Positions 12,783-25,499 of a stretch of 64,000 nt of DNA are shown piece after piece. Position 1 is the first letter of the stretch; each line of letters begins with the position of its first letter. The notes under the pieces are model-generated. The model was given only the letters and a program-made list of their open reading frames with translations. It was not told where the DNA came from and made no database searches. The translations under genes were made by a program, and so were the position numbers. Source of the stretch: Capitella teleta (lineage: Eukaryota; Annelida; Polychaeta; Capitellidae); NCBI GenBank assembly GCA_000328365.1, contig KB292985.1, positions 66,982 through 130,981 on the forward strand, in the 5' to 3' direction.

Positions 12783-12925
12783 TCTATCTACTCCATGTTA
12801 AAGATTTCAATGCTTTTCAATTAAGTGCACTTTTTCGAAATTCAAAACAGGTCGCAGATTAAAAACCACGTAAATGCCAGAGAAAAAAAAACCTGATATG
12901 GATAGTTTAACATTTCATGCTGCTA
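12783..12925 (+). repeat. Diverged local duplication, unit 2
   Basis: Second unit of the pair. It shares CTCCATGTTAAAGAT at the start and CATGCTGCTA at the end with 12504-12660. Confidence 0.65.
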
Positions 12926-13468
12926 TTCCTATAATTTCTTATCCAATTTTGTCGACATTGATGCCGAGTTATATCTCAATCAAAAGAGTGCATCCGACAT
13001 TCGGCGATTTTCTGATTATTTTTCTTTTCAGCCCCTGACAATGGATGAGCATCATTTAATTGGATGCCCAAATAAGGTATTGCTCTCAACACGCTGCTGT
13101 ATTTAATGACCTGTCACATATTAGTACATGCACGCGAGGGATGATCGAGAAGGCTTTACAGTGCATAATAATAGGAATGCATCGTACATTTATATTAAAT
13201 TGACTGTCGGGATGGGATGGTGGAGGTGTTGGCAAGGAATGTCGCCAAGTAGCTCTGTTTCAGCTCTTTTTGTTCGAGAATATGTTGCTACAATCCAAAT
13301 ACGTTCTTCTGCTGTTATTCTGGTACGTAGCATATCGCGTAATTTAATGTAACGACCTTCTCGAGGAATAACAACAACAAAAAGGATAAAACAAATTTGA
13401 AGTAATATACTCACTAAAACCAACGTTTATTTTTGCAGATGGTACGATGCTGCGCAGCGAGCGGCAGA

Positions 13469-13472
<4 letters not shown>

Positions 13473-13499
<27 letters not shown>

Positions 13500-13521
13500 G
13501 GTGGGGAGGGGGTGGGGGCGC
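13473..13521 (+). repeat. T27 tract followed by G-rich tract
   Basis: Twenty-seven Ts (13473-13499) run directly into a G-rich stretch with G-runs of 2, 4, 5 and 5 separated by single bases. This gives abrupt strand asymmetry and limited G-quadruplex potential (only three runs of three or more). Confidence 0.8.
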
Positions 13522-13929
13522 TTTTGATCGTTTATTAATTATCTTTTTGCATCCGATACTCTTCTTCTTAAATTACTATTATAGGACGAACGAATTATTA
13601 TATCGTTTGTGAGTGCTGTTGTTGAGATTGTGGCATTAATGTGTATCTATTAAAATCAAAACAAATCAGATAATTTGTACTGCAGCGTCACTCAACAGAT
13701 GACATTCCACAATGCTGGTTCCGGGGCCCACCTGATTAGGCTCACACAGAAGCTCTTCGCGATCACTTACCACTCGCATTTCAATGTTCCTCCCTCATTC
13801 AAAATTAAAGTTTAATTCGATTTCTTTGCATGAATGAGTGCATAATAACCCACTCTGTATAAAACATAATCTGATATTGAATTATCAGCAAAACAAAAAA
13901 GCCAATTCACGCAGGCCGATAAGAACGGA

Positions 13930-15600
13930 ATTTGCTATCAAGCCAAGCCAGACCAAGCTACCATTTCAGAGGAAATCATAACGTCTCTCATTTTCCCTCT
14001 TCTGTATCAAACAACGAAATTACACTCAGACGGGAGGCAGTAATCATAACCTTCATACCATTCCTCACTGTCCTTCAGAGTCGTCCAGAATCCATTATGA
14101 CGAAAATGACCCAATTTCAGAAATCCCGAAGGAAATAATGCAGGAATATCTTCGTCATATTACGCGGGGTACAGAGGTGCAGCGCTAAAATCGAATCCCT
14201 CGAGCCTGCCCGAAATGATTGCCTCCAAGACGACGTTCCTGTAAACTAACCCTCCATATAAGCATCTAAGAACTCTTCCAATGGAATAAGCAAACCACAT
14301 TTTGCGCAGTGGTTCAGTTGGAGTATATGTTATTGTTTCATTCATCGTGGTTGTTGTATATTATTTATGCAGAAATCTGATGCTGGTGGCATATCATTTT
14401 ATTCGTGAAAAGAGCTCGCACATTTTAATGGCGATGAACAATGGAACATAACGAACAAAAAATGAAAAAAGAGAAGTAAAGAAAAAGGGTACATGTACAT
14501 GGTGAGTTTACTCACTGGAACAAAGAAAAATAGAAACAAGTTAATATCTATTATTGTACCTGGACTTCAATCGTCTGTTATCTGCAGTAACCGCTATAAT
14601 ATGCTCTGTGAAGGATCAGCATTCTATGTAGCTGCACTTCCAGATTAGAGTGCTCTTGCACTCAGAGCAGAATAATTCACCTCAGGTATATGCAGACATA
14701 TATTTCCCAATTGTGATGCCCCACAACACAGATCCAGTTATGCTGAGATGTATACCTCGCTTAGCTCAAGTTACAATATGGTTTAGTACGTAGTGGTAAT
14801 TAATCGGTATTCCTAATTAACCTAATTCCCAGGGCTGCCTTCCATTTATCGATTGCATGCGAACGCAATCCTCTAGGGCTGTACTAGCGCTCTGATCCTT
14901 TTTCGAAACCCCTAATCGTTGTGTTAATTATTCAACTAACATGGAAGCGTAGCTCATGCAGAAAAGACATTCGTCTGATCGCGTATGATTTTTTTGTTTT
15001 CTCGGAAGCCTTAGTTCCGCGTTGATGAATAAGCTACCTCCGCGCTTTTCCACTCGCACGCTTTGTGATTGTCTTGAAGCCGAAGCGGTGAGATTCGCAT
15101 TCTCATTAATCTCGATGATTAACTAGGTGAGAATCTCATCAGAGCATCGATCTATCTGAGAGAAACGCGGTGAGAGTGCGGTGCAAGGTCATTTATTCAA
15201 AGGTGGGCAGATAACACTCCGTGCAGCTTGACATTGATTTTTTTTTCTCCCTCAAAGACTGCTCCATAGCCGGGCTCTTTGCAGACTTCCGCAGCGGCAG
15301 AGAGGCGAGCTAAATTGCAGAGAGCTCCTCCTTCAGGTGTTAATGTATACGGAACACCAACTGCTCAAACACAGAGGGGTTTTTTTTTTTTCAGGGAAAA
15401 TTGAGACGTTTGTCAGCACGTCGTATTGAAGCGCTACAATGACTAACAGTTTGCACCAATGGAAAAGCCGACACACAAATCACACACACGAACCACGCAC
15501 GAATCACGCACACTCATACACACGGTTCCATATTGAGCTAAAACACCAACGGTGCAAGAGGTGAATCACAAGGCGATTGGTCGTCATCCAAGTGACCCAC
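13930..15600. other. Intergenic, 3' side of the GPRIN-like gene
   Basis: No gene is seen. A minus-strand AATAAA (plus-strand TTTATT at about 15192) lies 440 bp past the stop of the GPRIN-like exon and could be its polyadenylation signal. A C/A-rich ACACGAACCACGCACG-type patch lies at 15475-15525. Confidence 0.35.
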
Positions 15601-15635
15601 GATAATGTGGGTCAATGGGTCACAAATGGCGGATC

Positions 15636-17357
15636 TCAAGTTGTCATTTCCGGTTCGTGTCTATTGGAGAAAAGACACAGCAGTCTCACTAGGAAGTTCG
15701 CATTCCTGTTCACTTTATCGCGACTATCAGCTCGGCGAACACCTCGCCTGTTTCGCGACGTGCTTTTATTCTCGGAGTCACTCTCGTCGGACATAACTTC
15801 CGGGCTTTGATATAGTTTATCACTCGATTCACTGTCCATTGAATCGGTCTTTGACAACATGAGTTTAACGAGATGTCTCTGTATAGCTTCTCCGAGTACT
15901 TCCGGGTCAAACTCTGCCCCGTACACATCCCATGTTTGACCTTGGGCATCGAACACGATCTCTGGGATTGGCTTAAGAGGCTCGTCTTGGCATCCAGGGG
16001 TGCTCTCGTCCAGGCTTCCGTAGAGCAATGTGGCATTCTGTAAAGTGATGTTCTGTCCACCATCGCCGACAGTTCGGTTCTGGCTTCCATCTCCTCCTAC
16101 TATTCGGGGCACAAGAGGTTGCCGCATCTGTGCTGAATATTCACTCGGGGTGTCTGAGGTGAGGCCCTCGTCCACTTCAGCATCATACTTACCAGCTGAA
16201 ACACTCGACTGGGCACTGTATCCACTTGACACGGATTCCATGGAGTTCTGACTGTCTAAGAGTTTAGTTTGGTCCACGGACAGGCTCCGAAGATCCTGCT
16301 TTGAAGGTCGCGGACTGCGCCGCTTTTTGAAATCAGTTTTCATGGCTTTCAAATCCACACTGGAACAAATAACTCCACTGTCACTACTATTCCGATAGGC
16401 TGCCGTAGCAGCGGGGTGCTGGACGAGGGGGCGGTCATAGGTATCCTCACTGATAGAGCGTCGTCGGAAAGCCAGCCTGGCAGCGGACGGTCCTTCGTCT
16501 CTGGAGCAGGATGGCTGGGGGGAATCGCAAGGACAAAAGTCGTCGCTCTCTCTGCTCGAAGTCGCCACCACCACTGGGATTGGATCTGATCGCATGCGAC
16601 CTCTCTTTTTCTTGCTGTGGAGGTCTTTCATGGGGATATGCTCAATTTCGACCTCGCCGGATTTCTTCCTCGACAATTTCGCTTCGAATGACTCCACTGC
16701 TCGTTGCCTTCGCTCTTGGACGATCGCCGCTGCGTTCCAATCCGTGGAAGCCTGGAACACCTTCTCACGAATCCTCTCCTTCACTTTGGACAGTAACACT
16801 GATGGAGTGCTTGGAGCTCTGCCGAGTTTGGTCTTCTTGATGCCTTCGTGGTGGTTGTGTTGATGGTCCCTGGAATCGTTGGTGTTGTACACAGATATGC
16901 TCCGCTGTTTTAAATGTGTTCTCTTCGAAGGACTTGGTCGCATGGCCTCTGATGCCGCGGGTGCACTGTGCCGTTGTTGGTGATGTGGACGAGGCGCGAC
17001 ATCCAGGAAGGATTGTCGCGCGGCGTCGTCATCCGAACGTTCCATTTCGTCAACACTGCTATTTGGCGATTCAATGCCGTGCGTCCTGATCTCGATGGGC
17101 TGGATCAGCCGACAATGCTCGTCATCCTCGTCATCCACGTCGTCCTCCTCATCTTGCTCTGTTAGCGTCGGTTGCACAGGGAGTGTAGTAGACCTCTGAA
17201 ATGACTGGCGTCTGCGGCGAGTGGCTTCGAGGCCTGCGCTGTTCTCCCCATGCATTGCGGTGCGCACAGAAGACATGCGGCGAATCGGGGGCGGGGCGAT
17301 CGGCCTGCTTCCTGCGATGACGTCACTCGCCGGCTCTGCAAGCAGCGTCTGCAACAT
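15636..17357 (-). CDS. GPRIN-like protein, C-terminal exon (573 codons)
   Basis: This is an uninterrupted minus-strand frame ending in TGA, much GC-richer than its surroundings. Residues 1-460 look disordered: an acidic run at 67-80, His/Gln-rich and Ser/Arg-rich stretches, and one charged helix at about 188-230. Residues 465-500 read PEIVFDAQGQTWDVYGAEFD followed by PEVLGEAIQRHL. This matches the conserved C-terminal domain of the GPRIN (G protein-regulated inducer of neurite outgrowth) family, whose vertebrate members bind activated G-alpha-i/o at the plasma membrane and promote neurite growth. The tail ends LVRLLCLFSNRHEPEMTT, with one Cys that could be lipidated. The first ATG overlaps a good 3' splice site (TTTACTCGTATGTTGCAG), and an in-frame TGA lies four codons upstream. 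It may therefore be a single-exon gene or, more likely, the last exon of a longer one whose 5' part was not found. The family call rests on that one domain. Confidence 0.8.
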   Translation of the reverse strand: MLQTLLAEPASDVIAGSRPIAPPPIRRMSSVRTAMHGENSAGLEATRRRRQSFQRSTTLPVQPTLTEQDEEDDVDDEDDEHCRLIQPIEIRTHGIESPNSSVDEMERSDDDAARQSFLDVAPRPHHQQRHSAPAASEAMRPSPSKRTHLKQRSISVYNTNDSRDHQHNHHEGIKKTKLGRAPSTPSVLLSKVKERIREKVFQASTDWNAAAIVQERRQRAVESFEAKLSRKKSGEVEIEHIPMKDLHSKKKRGRMRSDPIPVVVATSSRESDDFCPCDSPQPSCSRDEGPSAARLAFRRRSISEDTYDRPLVQHPAATAAYRNSSDSGVICSSVDLKAMKTDFKKRRSPRPSKQDLRSLSVDQTKLLDSQNSMESVSSGYSAQSSVSAGKYDAEVDEGLTSDTPSEYSAQMRQPLVPRIVGGDGSQNRTVGDGGQNITLQNATLLYGSLDESTPGCQDEPLKPIPEIVFDAQGQTWDVYGAEFDPEVLGEAIQRHLVKLMLSKTDSMDSESSDKLYQSPEVMSDESDSENKSTSRNRRGVRRADSRDKVNRNANFLVRLLCLFSNRHEPEMTT

Positions 17358-17399
17358 ACGAGTAAATCAAATGAACGGTCACCTGAAGAGCGTGCAATC

Positions 17400-18130
17400 A
17401 TGACCAATTAATACAGGTGCATTTCTCATCTATGCAGGCAACTCAATCCTTATCTACCCTATTCATGCATCCCTTACCCTAGAATACCATTTCGCAAAGA
17501 TAACATATCCCAGCACTGCAGCAGCATCTTTCCCATACGCCTGCCCCTCCGGCGCTTCTTCGCTTTCTTGTGTGTTCCTCCCTCACGCACGCTGCCCTTG
17601 GCATAAACAATCCCACACTGTAAACACATTTTTCCTCCCCTCCTTCTTCCCATCGTTCGTGCTTCTTAGAGGCGAGCAATATTTCAATTGAGCCCTTTTG
17701 ACCGGTGGCCATGACCCGCATATATGCCTCAATTATACACAGGTGATTCATGATCAATATCTGCAATGCACTTCTGTAGGAAGCTTCGTCTATTAGTTAT
17801 CACCCTGATCCCTGGCCCAATAATCATGTGTGATCATAGCCACTGTTTCTCCACATAATATGATTCCAGGGTTGCAATATTCGACAAAGTAACTACAAAA
17901 CTCTTCGACGTGAGACGAGATGACTGACGGGCGTTGCGACTCTGTATCATGTATGGATATGCTAGAACCATGATATATATAGTATAATCATATCAGTTAC
18001 AAAGGACAGGTGATAATCAGAATAAAAGATAATGAAAGATGACAAAAGCTCCTAATTAGATTATGCAAGGGTGCAATCATTACGTAAGAGAGCACCATAA
18101 CCAGTGATGCAATCGCAGAGTTTATTGCTA
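17400..18130. other. Intergenic, upstream of the GPRIN-like exon
   Basis: Upstream exons would lie here or beyond. A 95-codon minus-strand frame (17479-17766) has no recognisable feature and no obvious splice join to 17357. No core promoter was identified. Confidence 0.35.
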
Positions 18131-18138
18131 CTTTAAGC

Positions 18139-18152
18139 GTAACCATGGAAAC
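18139..18152. promoter_or_regulatory. RFX X-box-like palindrome
   Basis: GTAACCATGGAAAC fits the X-box consensus closely in both halves. No gene is recognised next to it. Confidence 0.5.
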
Positions 18153-18198
18153 CAAAATATACAGGTGCAACTTTTATATAGGAGGCTAAAATGACAAG

Positions 18199-18756
18199 TT
18201 GCGTGAATCGCTTAAGAGTTCTTGTGACATTTCCTGTTTCAATGCTGATGGATATCTTGCCGGTACACCCCCCACGCCCTCCCTCTCCTTGACATTCAAC
18301 ATCTCCCAAATGAGATGCTGCGTCAACTGCAGACGGAAGCAATTGACAGGGAAGGAGATCTGTTTCGCTATGCTATATCTGCATGATCCGCTCTTAGATT
18401 ATCTAACGCTGCGTATATCGACTCATATCAGGTCACGAGCCATCCCAACTGATGGTAATGCAATCTGCCGTATCCAACGAAAAAACGCTCAAGGAGAGAG
18501 TGCATTGTCCCTGTTACAGCATCTCGGGTGCGTTGTCTTGAATGAAGTCACGATGTTCATGATGTGCAATTGGGGGCTGGGAATAAGGAGCCCATTGTCC
18601 TTAAATGCTTCGATTCACGCAGTCAATTTCAGGTTTAGTCTTATCAGCTCTTTAACGGTCTTCCAATTGAGCTGCGCATACGTTCATCGACTTTGGTGGA
18701 GTGCATGCGAGAACAAGACCCAACCTCAAGCAAGAGGTTATTATTATTCGGGATAG
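18199..18756 (+). other. 185-codon open frame without recognisable features
   Basis: The longest plus-strand open frame in the window. It opens with a non-ATG codon, and the first internal ATG is well downstream. There is no domain, signal peptide, repeat or convincing Kozak context. It is longer than chance would readily give at this base composition, so it is recorded, but the residue order looks random and splice sites are not evident. Confidence 0.12.
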
Positions 18757-21700
18757 ACAAGGAATGGAATTGTCTTCTATTTGATTGTGTAGTCAACATT
18801 GCATTGTATATATAATTGGCAGTTCTATACACAAAACAAGACAGTCAAAACCAAGCCTAATTTTAGGTGCGCTTTTCCGGGTTTAGTCTTTATGCCAGAA
18901 CGTAATATATCATGTGTATATACCTACGACACCCTGGATCAACTAACAGGTATACGCATTGCCCTTGGCCGATCTATGAATAATCAACAAGCCGTTGTAT
19001 CGTCGCGAGACTCCAGCCAGCCTACATAACGGACGATTGTATGGGCTTGGTTCAGACGAAAGTGCAACGGATGAATTCACCTCCGCTATTGGCTAATGCA
19101 CCTGGTGACCTCCTATTGCCCCCGTTGTTTACCCACGAAACACAGTCGGCCTTCCAAATGTACAAGTGGCAATGATTCCGCAATCAGTGTACTTCAACAA
19201 GTTGATTATCCGATTCTGCCTTTGCGTCTTCTGTCTGCACTCTCTTTGTATTTTCTACAGCCCTGGCAAATTGATATCTGGTTTATGATAAGCCAAATTA
19301 CGGTGAGGTCTGAACATGCAAAAGCACATTCACAACGTACTAAGGTGATGGATGAGGCATTGTTAGGCGAACAGGTAATGCATAGCACTAGTTAATATAC
19401 ACAATACATATCCATATGGCTTCGAGCCTGTATATTATAATTATCTAAATCAAATCACGAATGACGGCGCTGTTGACTTCCTTGTCAAGGTATGCTGGCA
19501 TATGTATCAAATTACCATAGTTTTACCCGCAGCAGGTAATTATCTATACCTGCAATGCACAGACGGATGTATAATTTATGTAATCCACTATATGCACTAG
19601 TCATACTACACCAAATGAATATGTGTATTGATAAATACACGTGCGTAATAATTATGACTCAAAACACCGTTTGGTTGAAGGAAGCTTTAAGATCTCTCAA
19701 GATCACATTCAGCTCACACGGTGATCAATACGTGTGCAATGAGTGAACAGCCACGCTTAGAAATAAGAGAGCTGTGATCAACGCCACCTGCACACAGTTT
19801 CCCGTTGTGGCTCAAACCAAATTAATCAGCACCCCTTTTGCATGCACGTGTAATGCCTTTCATCCCTTAGCAAATCCCCGGTGGCAACCCTGGCAAAAGA
19901 GCACCTGAGCGACATGACGGAGCTGTGACGCACGTGTTGACGTCATAGCCTCACAATCAGCGCAAACAGCTGTTGGTCGCAGATGACGGGGTTCCACCCG
20001 CTCCCTGATTTCAGTGCACTTCCCCTGATTCTCATCGTTGTCACGTTATCTCTCAGATTCAGCCATTTGTTTACATGCATTGTTGTTTATGTCTTCGAAT
20101 CAACCCCAACTTAACGCTGTATGGTTGTTTTATTGTGGTTTTTGATTGCTTTGTAACAGTTCTCATTGTTTTCCAGGTTATCTGATATATTTATATTCCG
20201 ATATGAGAATATATCAGATATATACAAACATATAATAACTTATATGTATTCAAATAAAGTTATGACCTGCTCTCAAACTTATTTGTATAGTTCATGCACC
20301 AACGGCAACTTTGACATGCCAGAGACAGCATTATCGTGTAATCATTCATTTAGGAAGTTATGTAATGTCATAAATGTACCTCATAAATCGGTCAAGTTGT
20401 CAACATCGACACTTCCAGGTCATCTGATGATACGATGACCTCATAAATAAACTGAGCCTAGTACGTATAAGAGGAATTGGTTATCAGGGTAATCCAAGAT
20501 TACTGGACATAAAATGGCGGATCATTGAACACAAAATGATGGATCGAGTAGCAGTGACATCAGCTGTGCCTGGATGCATTTTCGTGTCCTATTTATTTTT
20601 TTAACTCTCCAAATGTCAGCGTGCCTGAGGAAGAAGAAAAAAAACCTGTCCCGGTTGAAGACCCGCAGACGTCACAGAAGCTTTCTTTCCGATCCTTTAT
20701 ATTTCGAAATTGGCGAGACGTCGATCGATGGGCCGACATCCAAATTAGACATTTGTATTGACAGGTGTGAAAACAGCGCGGAGGTAGATCTTCTGATCAC
20801 AAAATTGGGGGCAACGGCTGGGAAAAGGGGTTAATTGGGATACACGTTAGCAGCTTCATCCACTCGCATGATACGAAGAATAGTTCCATGACCTCGGCCG
20901 ATTGCTCTGGGCAATATCGTATCCTGTCAGGTCACAGCAAGGGCTTTTGGTTAATGTTCTTCGTTGGATCAAACAGTCGTGTCACTGCCTCATAAAGACA
21001 GGTACGTGTATTAGGGGTGAGAAGTAGGTTCTATAAATATACCGTGTGATTACGCTTTTACCTGACAATTCTTGCGCAGAGATGATTGCCAAAATAATAG
21101 AAACGCATAAACAACTAAATCTGCTTACCATAAACAAGGGCCACTGAAAGTGTTTTTTTTTTTTTTTTTGTAAGCAAGATATTGGATTGCACATATAGTG
21201 GATTTAGCCTATGTAGACTGGACATTGTGTGGAATTTTTGCTAAAGTTCTTTCACCGGCAATAACATAATCCTCCACTGGGATTGCGAACTAATGGGGCG
21301 TGGGACACTGGAGAGTACACCCCCTCCTTCACTACCTTTCTACCTTTTTACGTCAAACGTGAGGCATAGGTTAACAAGGGTCCCAGTTTGTTCTGTTGCC
21401 GCCTACAACACTTTAGACTTCGGAGGTCTTTGTCATATTGTCACATGCAGCTTCGTCTGGATTGGCCAGGGCATTATACAAAGCCCCCTCAAGGCAAACT
21501 CATACCCACGAACCCTGGAGCATGAAATAGGAACCAAACATCAAATACCATTTACACCTACACAGCTTTATGGAGACATGGCAAATTGATTCCTTCATGG
21601 AGTGGAGTGAGCTTGCACAAAGGCACTGCGCGATGGAGGTGCCAAATAATTAAAACCACAATCTGATAACAAAGAAGTAGGTCGTGGAATCACCACTTGT

Positions 21701-22205
21701 ATGATGCCTTGCAATTAGATGACAATCGTGGATGAAGACCAGGTCATAGATCGACCAAGATCTCAATGACCTCATGGTGTTGTATGGCGTCATCACGATA
21801 TCAATTGTTTCATCAAATAAATGCGACAAAGTGACATTGCTGTAACATTTATAGGGTTACTGCACGTGCCCGTGAATTTACGATGCGCATATAAAATTTG
21901 AGTATTTGAAAAGAAAAGAATTTATATCCTGCCATAATTATCCACTAATAAAAAAAGCCAGAACTGCACTTAGAATAGAGATCCATCATAATCAACGTCC
22001 ATGAATGGTGATGAAACTATTAAGACAGGTTGGTGTAGATTTACGATCAATTATATCAATATTGAATAAGTAATTATAGTTATTAGGTATATCATCTAAT
22101 TTAGATATAATTATAACGGATGAGTAATTTTGATCAATAATTGTATAAGTGGTAAGATGTTCCATATCAGGGAAATTTTACTGGTCTAAAATTAATTCCA
22201 AATAC

Positions 22206-22253
22206 TGATTAACAGAATCCCTATATATCCATATAGGGATTGATTAACAGAAT
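22206..22253. repeat. Perfect hairpin flanked by direct repeats
   Basis: AATCCCTATAT (22216-22226) and its exact reverse complement (22231-22241) enclose a 4-nt loop. The direct repeats TGATTAACAGAAT (22206-22218 and 22241-22253) flank and slightly overlap the arms. The layout resembles a tiny palindromic insertion with a target duplication, but replication slippage at a hairpin would leave the same pattern. Confidence 0.8.
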
Positions 22254-23309
22254 ATCATTGTGTCGCGATCTGGCCGAGTTGTTGGAAGGTGTGGATAACA
22301 ATTCGTCTAGGTGATTAACACCAAGTAGATTATGAAGACAGTTGTGAACAAAAGCAAGATCAAGGATTACTCTGTAATAAAACAATTGGATGATGTATAA
22401 ATCATACAACGTTCAACCTCTAACTTATTATTATTTGAAATGCAGCGAGCCAGCCACTGGCCCTTGTGCGGATTCTATCGATGAAAAAACATATTTGGAA
22501 GAAGACCAACTTAAGGTGTGTCGAAATTGAGAAGTACTATACATTTGTACAACAAAATTTGACATTTGCTGGGATAATGAGGCCAACTGCTCATAAAATG
22601 ACCCCACACACTGTGTTGCCTTTAGCCATAATTATAAATTCATAGGACGAGATCAACATGCACACTCGTATACCCAGGAATCGTTAGAAAAGAGGAGCAG
22701 CGACGCATGAACGACTGACCATAAGACCAAACGATTGAAGACACGGGTAAGATTGATGGTTGAACGATTGTCTTTGTTAGATTGGCTGTGCTATAACAAT
22801 CCACACAAGGGAAATTTATTGTTCTCTTCAGTTTTCCACGAGATTATCAGAGAACGAGAGCATTTCATGGGAGTCAACGTCTTGCATAATAATGTTGGTA
22901 TATATGCAGCCACTGGGGGACAAGAAGATTGTGTCTAGAGGGATCAAGCCCCAAGCTGAATTGTGCTTCAGAGAAAGGTTAAGCCCCGAGCAGCCCAATT
23001 TGGGATTCATTCGGGGAACAACACCTTTCATCCAACACGACCTTTGTGGGATTGTACTTGTCTGGACTATGAATAGAGTTCCACACGGGATGATAAGCCT
23101 TATACCTGTTGGGCAGGATGACCTGTCAAGTTGCATTGTGTTTCAATTACAAGGTGTAGTCTTACTTCTCAAATTATCATGCGATAAGACATGCTGTAAT
23201 GACGCGTGTAATACTGGGATCGATCGCATCTCCGAAAGATCTTAAACATGCTGATTATTTCATACATTGATTGCGAAAATTCACGTGAAAAACACACCAT
23301 CAGAAACAA

Positions 23310-23323
23310 GTTGCCATGGTGAC
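23310..23323. promoter_or_regulatory. RFX X-box-like palindrome
   Basis: GTTGCCATGGTGAC, a close X-box match in a small CpG-containing patch (GACGGCTGCG follows). Confidence 0.45.
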
Positions 23324-23644
23324 GGCTGCGTGCACAAAAAGAAGTGAACGGCTTGTGCAGAGCAAATAACATTATATACAAGCGTACTAAAAATAATATA
23401 TATACAAAATTAATTTCCTTCAAATGTCAAATGTTTTGTTTCTTATGAAAGGTAGGATATCGAACTAGAGCCCTGCGTAATTATTTCAAATCGACGTCCT
23501 CGTCTCAAGCCAGCGTTTGCCCTTTCACAATGATCTTGTTAATGGGCCACCATTCTAAAGTCTCTCAAAATAGCCAACTGTTGCTGAAACCCTGGATCAA
23601 GGCCTTTGTATTTTTTGAGATTCGAATACAAAGAGACACCGCCC

Positions 23645-23812
23645 ATGCCATTTAGCCGAGTGGTTAGCATTGGAAAGGGAAGATCAATTGTAAGGATCAA
23701 TACCTTCTAGGAATTGTTGCACCAGATTTAAATACGCCGAGGACAAATTTGTCTGAATGAATCACAAGCCGGCTGATTTGGCCGAGTAATTTTTAGGCTC
23801 GAGTCCGATATC
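23645..23812 (+). mobile_element. Degenerate tRNA-like relics
   Basis: TTTAGCCGAGTGGTTAGCATTGG at about 23651 has the form of a Leu/Ser-type tRNA 5' half with an A-box. It is followed at the expected distance by a decayed B-box (GGATCAATACC). A second remnant at 23778-23806 carries TTGGCCGAGT and a near-perfect B-box GGCTCGAGTCC at shortened spacing. Neither folds into a complete cloverleaf by eye. Both look like heads of old tRNA-derived retroposons of a different family from the SINE copies elsewhere in the window. Confidence 0.4.
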
Positions 23813-25499
23813 ACAGAAAAAAAAAACGTAGTTTAGTAACACCGCAGATGAGCTGCTCGTTTACTTCAAAGGCATGTCACGCTGTCACGAGCGACAATGA
23901 TGAAAGCCTTTGAAGTGAGTGAGCAGTGATAAGATTGTTTGCTGTGCAATCCATTGTTATTGGTCATTGCGAATCAAACACTGACATTTGCCTCAGGGAA
24001 ATGAAAGTGCTCCGGACCAAATGCTATTGTCATTGGGTCCGTATAGACATACACGTTCATCTCATTAAATTACTCAGGGGTACAGTTTGTCTGAGCACTC
24101 ACTGTGAAATAACTGCCATTGTACCTGTTGCAAAGAGTTCCCCTTCATGGTACACCGTTATAAATATACCTAGTTTCCCTCTCCACGATAAGATCCATTC
24201 GCCTCTTTTAAAATCTGATCAGTGACCACTTTGGGGCACATCTGCAAGGAATACCCCTAAGTGGAGATACACAGCATGCCAATGAAGAAGAAATGCTCCC
24301 ACGTAGAAAGTCCTTCGTTTGAGACCAAATTTAAGGCATTGTCTAGACAGAAAATGTTTGCTCTATTCAGTGGAAGCAAACCGTTCTGCTTAAAAATCAA
24401 ACGAGTTTATATACCCTACAATGACAAACAGTCATACCAATCTGATGCATTTCTTTATTGCATGATTCATAGGCTTATCCATCCATCACACATTGTGACG
24501 TTTTCTTTTAGGAGACGTCGATATATATCACAGTGCACTTCATTGAGAAGGAAAATACAATCGACTCTCAGTCAAAAGGCAGCCATTGCTCACACTGGGG
24601 TCTTTCAAGATTTACTCTCGGTGTGATAAAAATGCATTGTTCTGGAAAACTGCTTGGCACGCCTGATTTTTCTCTAGCTATAAAGATGGTTAACACGCTA
24701 CTGCAAAGGCTACATGCACATAGATAGGGAGCATACATGAGCTCCTTCCGTTATAGGTTTAATATCGCAATAACAGTTCTTTATGATTAATAATAGTATT
24801 TATTTATTTTGGTGAAGCGTCAATATACATGAAATCAGCATAGCGCTCTAAAACACAAAAATACAAGTGATAACAGAAGGATTAAGCCACGTGTGGTATT
24901 TTGACTTGAACTATTCTGTCACTGTCCTTTCGACACATGCACCCACCATTCTGTAATTCTTGTCATCATAAATTATAGCAGTGAAAGGCTAAGATGAGTC
25001 AACCAGCAGCGTCGTTACATCGGCGACCATTACCCATGCACCTGATAAATCACACTGGGACTCATAGAGTGCTAAAATGGCCTTTAAATCACTTTAATGA
25101 AGGCTTGCCAACCGGTGTAATTATTGCAAGGTGTAATTGTAGCCAGGCGTTTAGACGCAGAGGGATGGGCCACAAAACAGGGAATCAGACTCCAGTTGGA
25201 AGTATGTTCCGGACTAGCACAGATTCTCGGGCGAGGTCTGTATAGCACAGATTCTCGGGCGGGGTCTGTATACCTCGCCCGACGGTAAACCACTTCTTTT
25301 TGCGTCTACTGGCAGCGAGGCTCCACACTCAGCCGATTGCATGATAAATATGGACATATTATCCGACAAATCCTTGTGTTTAATCCCTCCAGACGTTAGA
25401 TGGTATATTTATGCTCCAAGAAAAAACAATATGAGCCAGTACCATCATGTCGAACTTACATTAATTAAAACCCGCAACAAAATATCACTTCGTGAAGAA

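Larger units (their letters stand above)
18760..23640. other. Intergenic, no gene recognised
   Basis: Short open frames only. Structural features are a 10-bp-stem inverted repeat CTGATATATT at 20182-20191/20208-20217, a T17 tract at 21153-21169, the palindrome at 22206-22253 (listed separately), TGACGTCA at 19938-19945, and an X-box at 23310. Confidence 0.45.

Noticed and set aside
15710-16090. 126-codon minus-strand frame
   Set aside because: An out-of-frame shadow of the GPRIN-like exon.
23926-24626. Two plus-strand frames of about 100-120 codons
   Set aside because: Residue order looks random and no splice or start context supports them.
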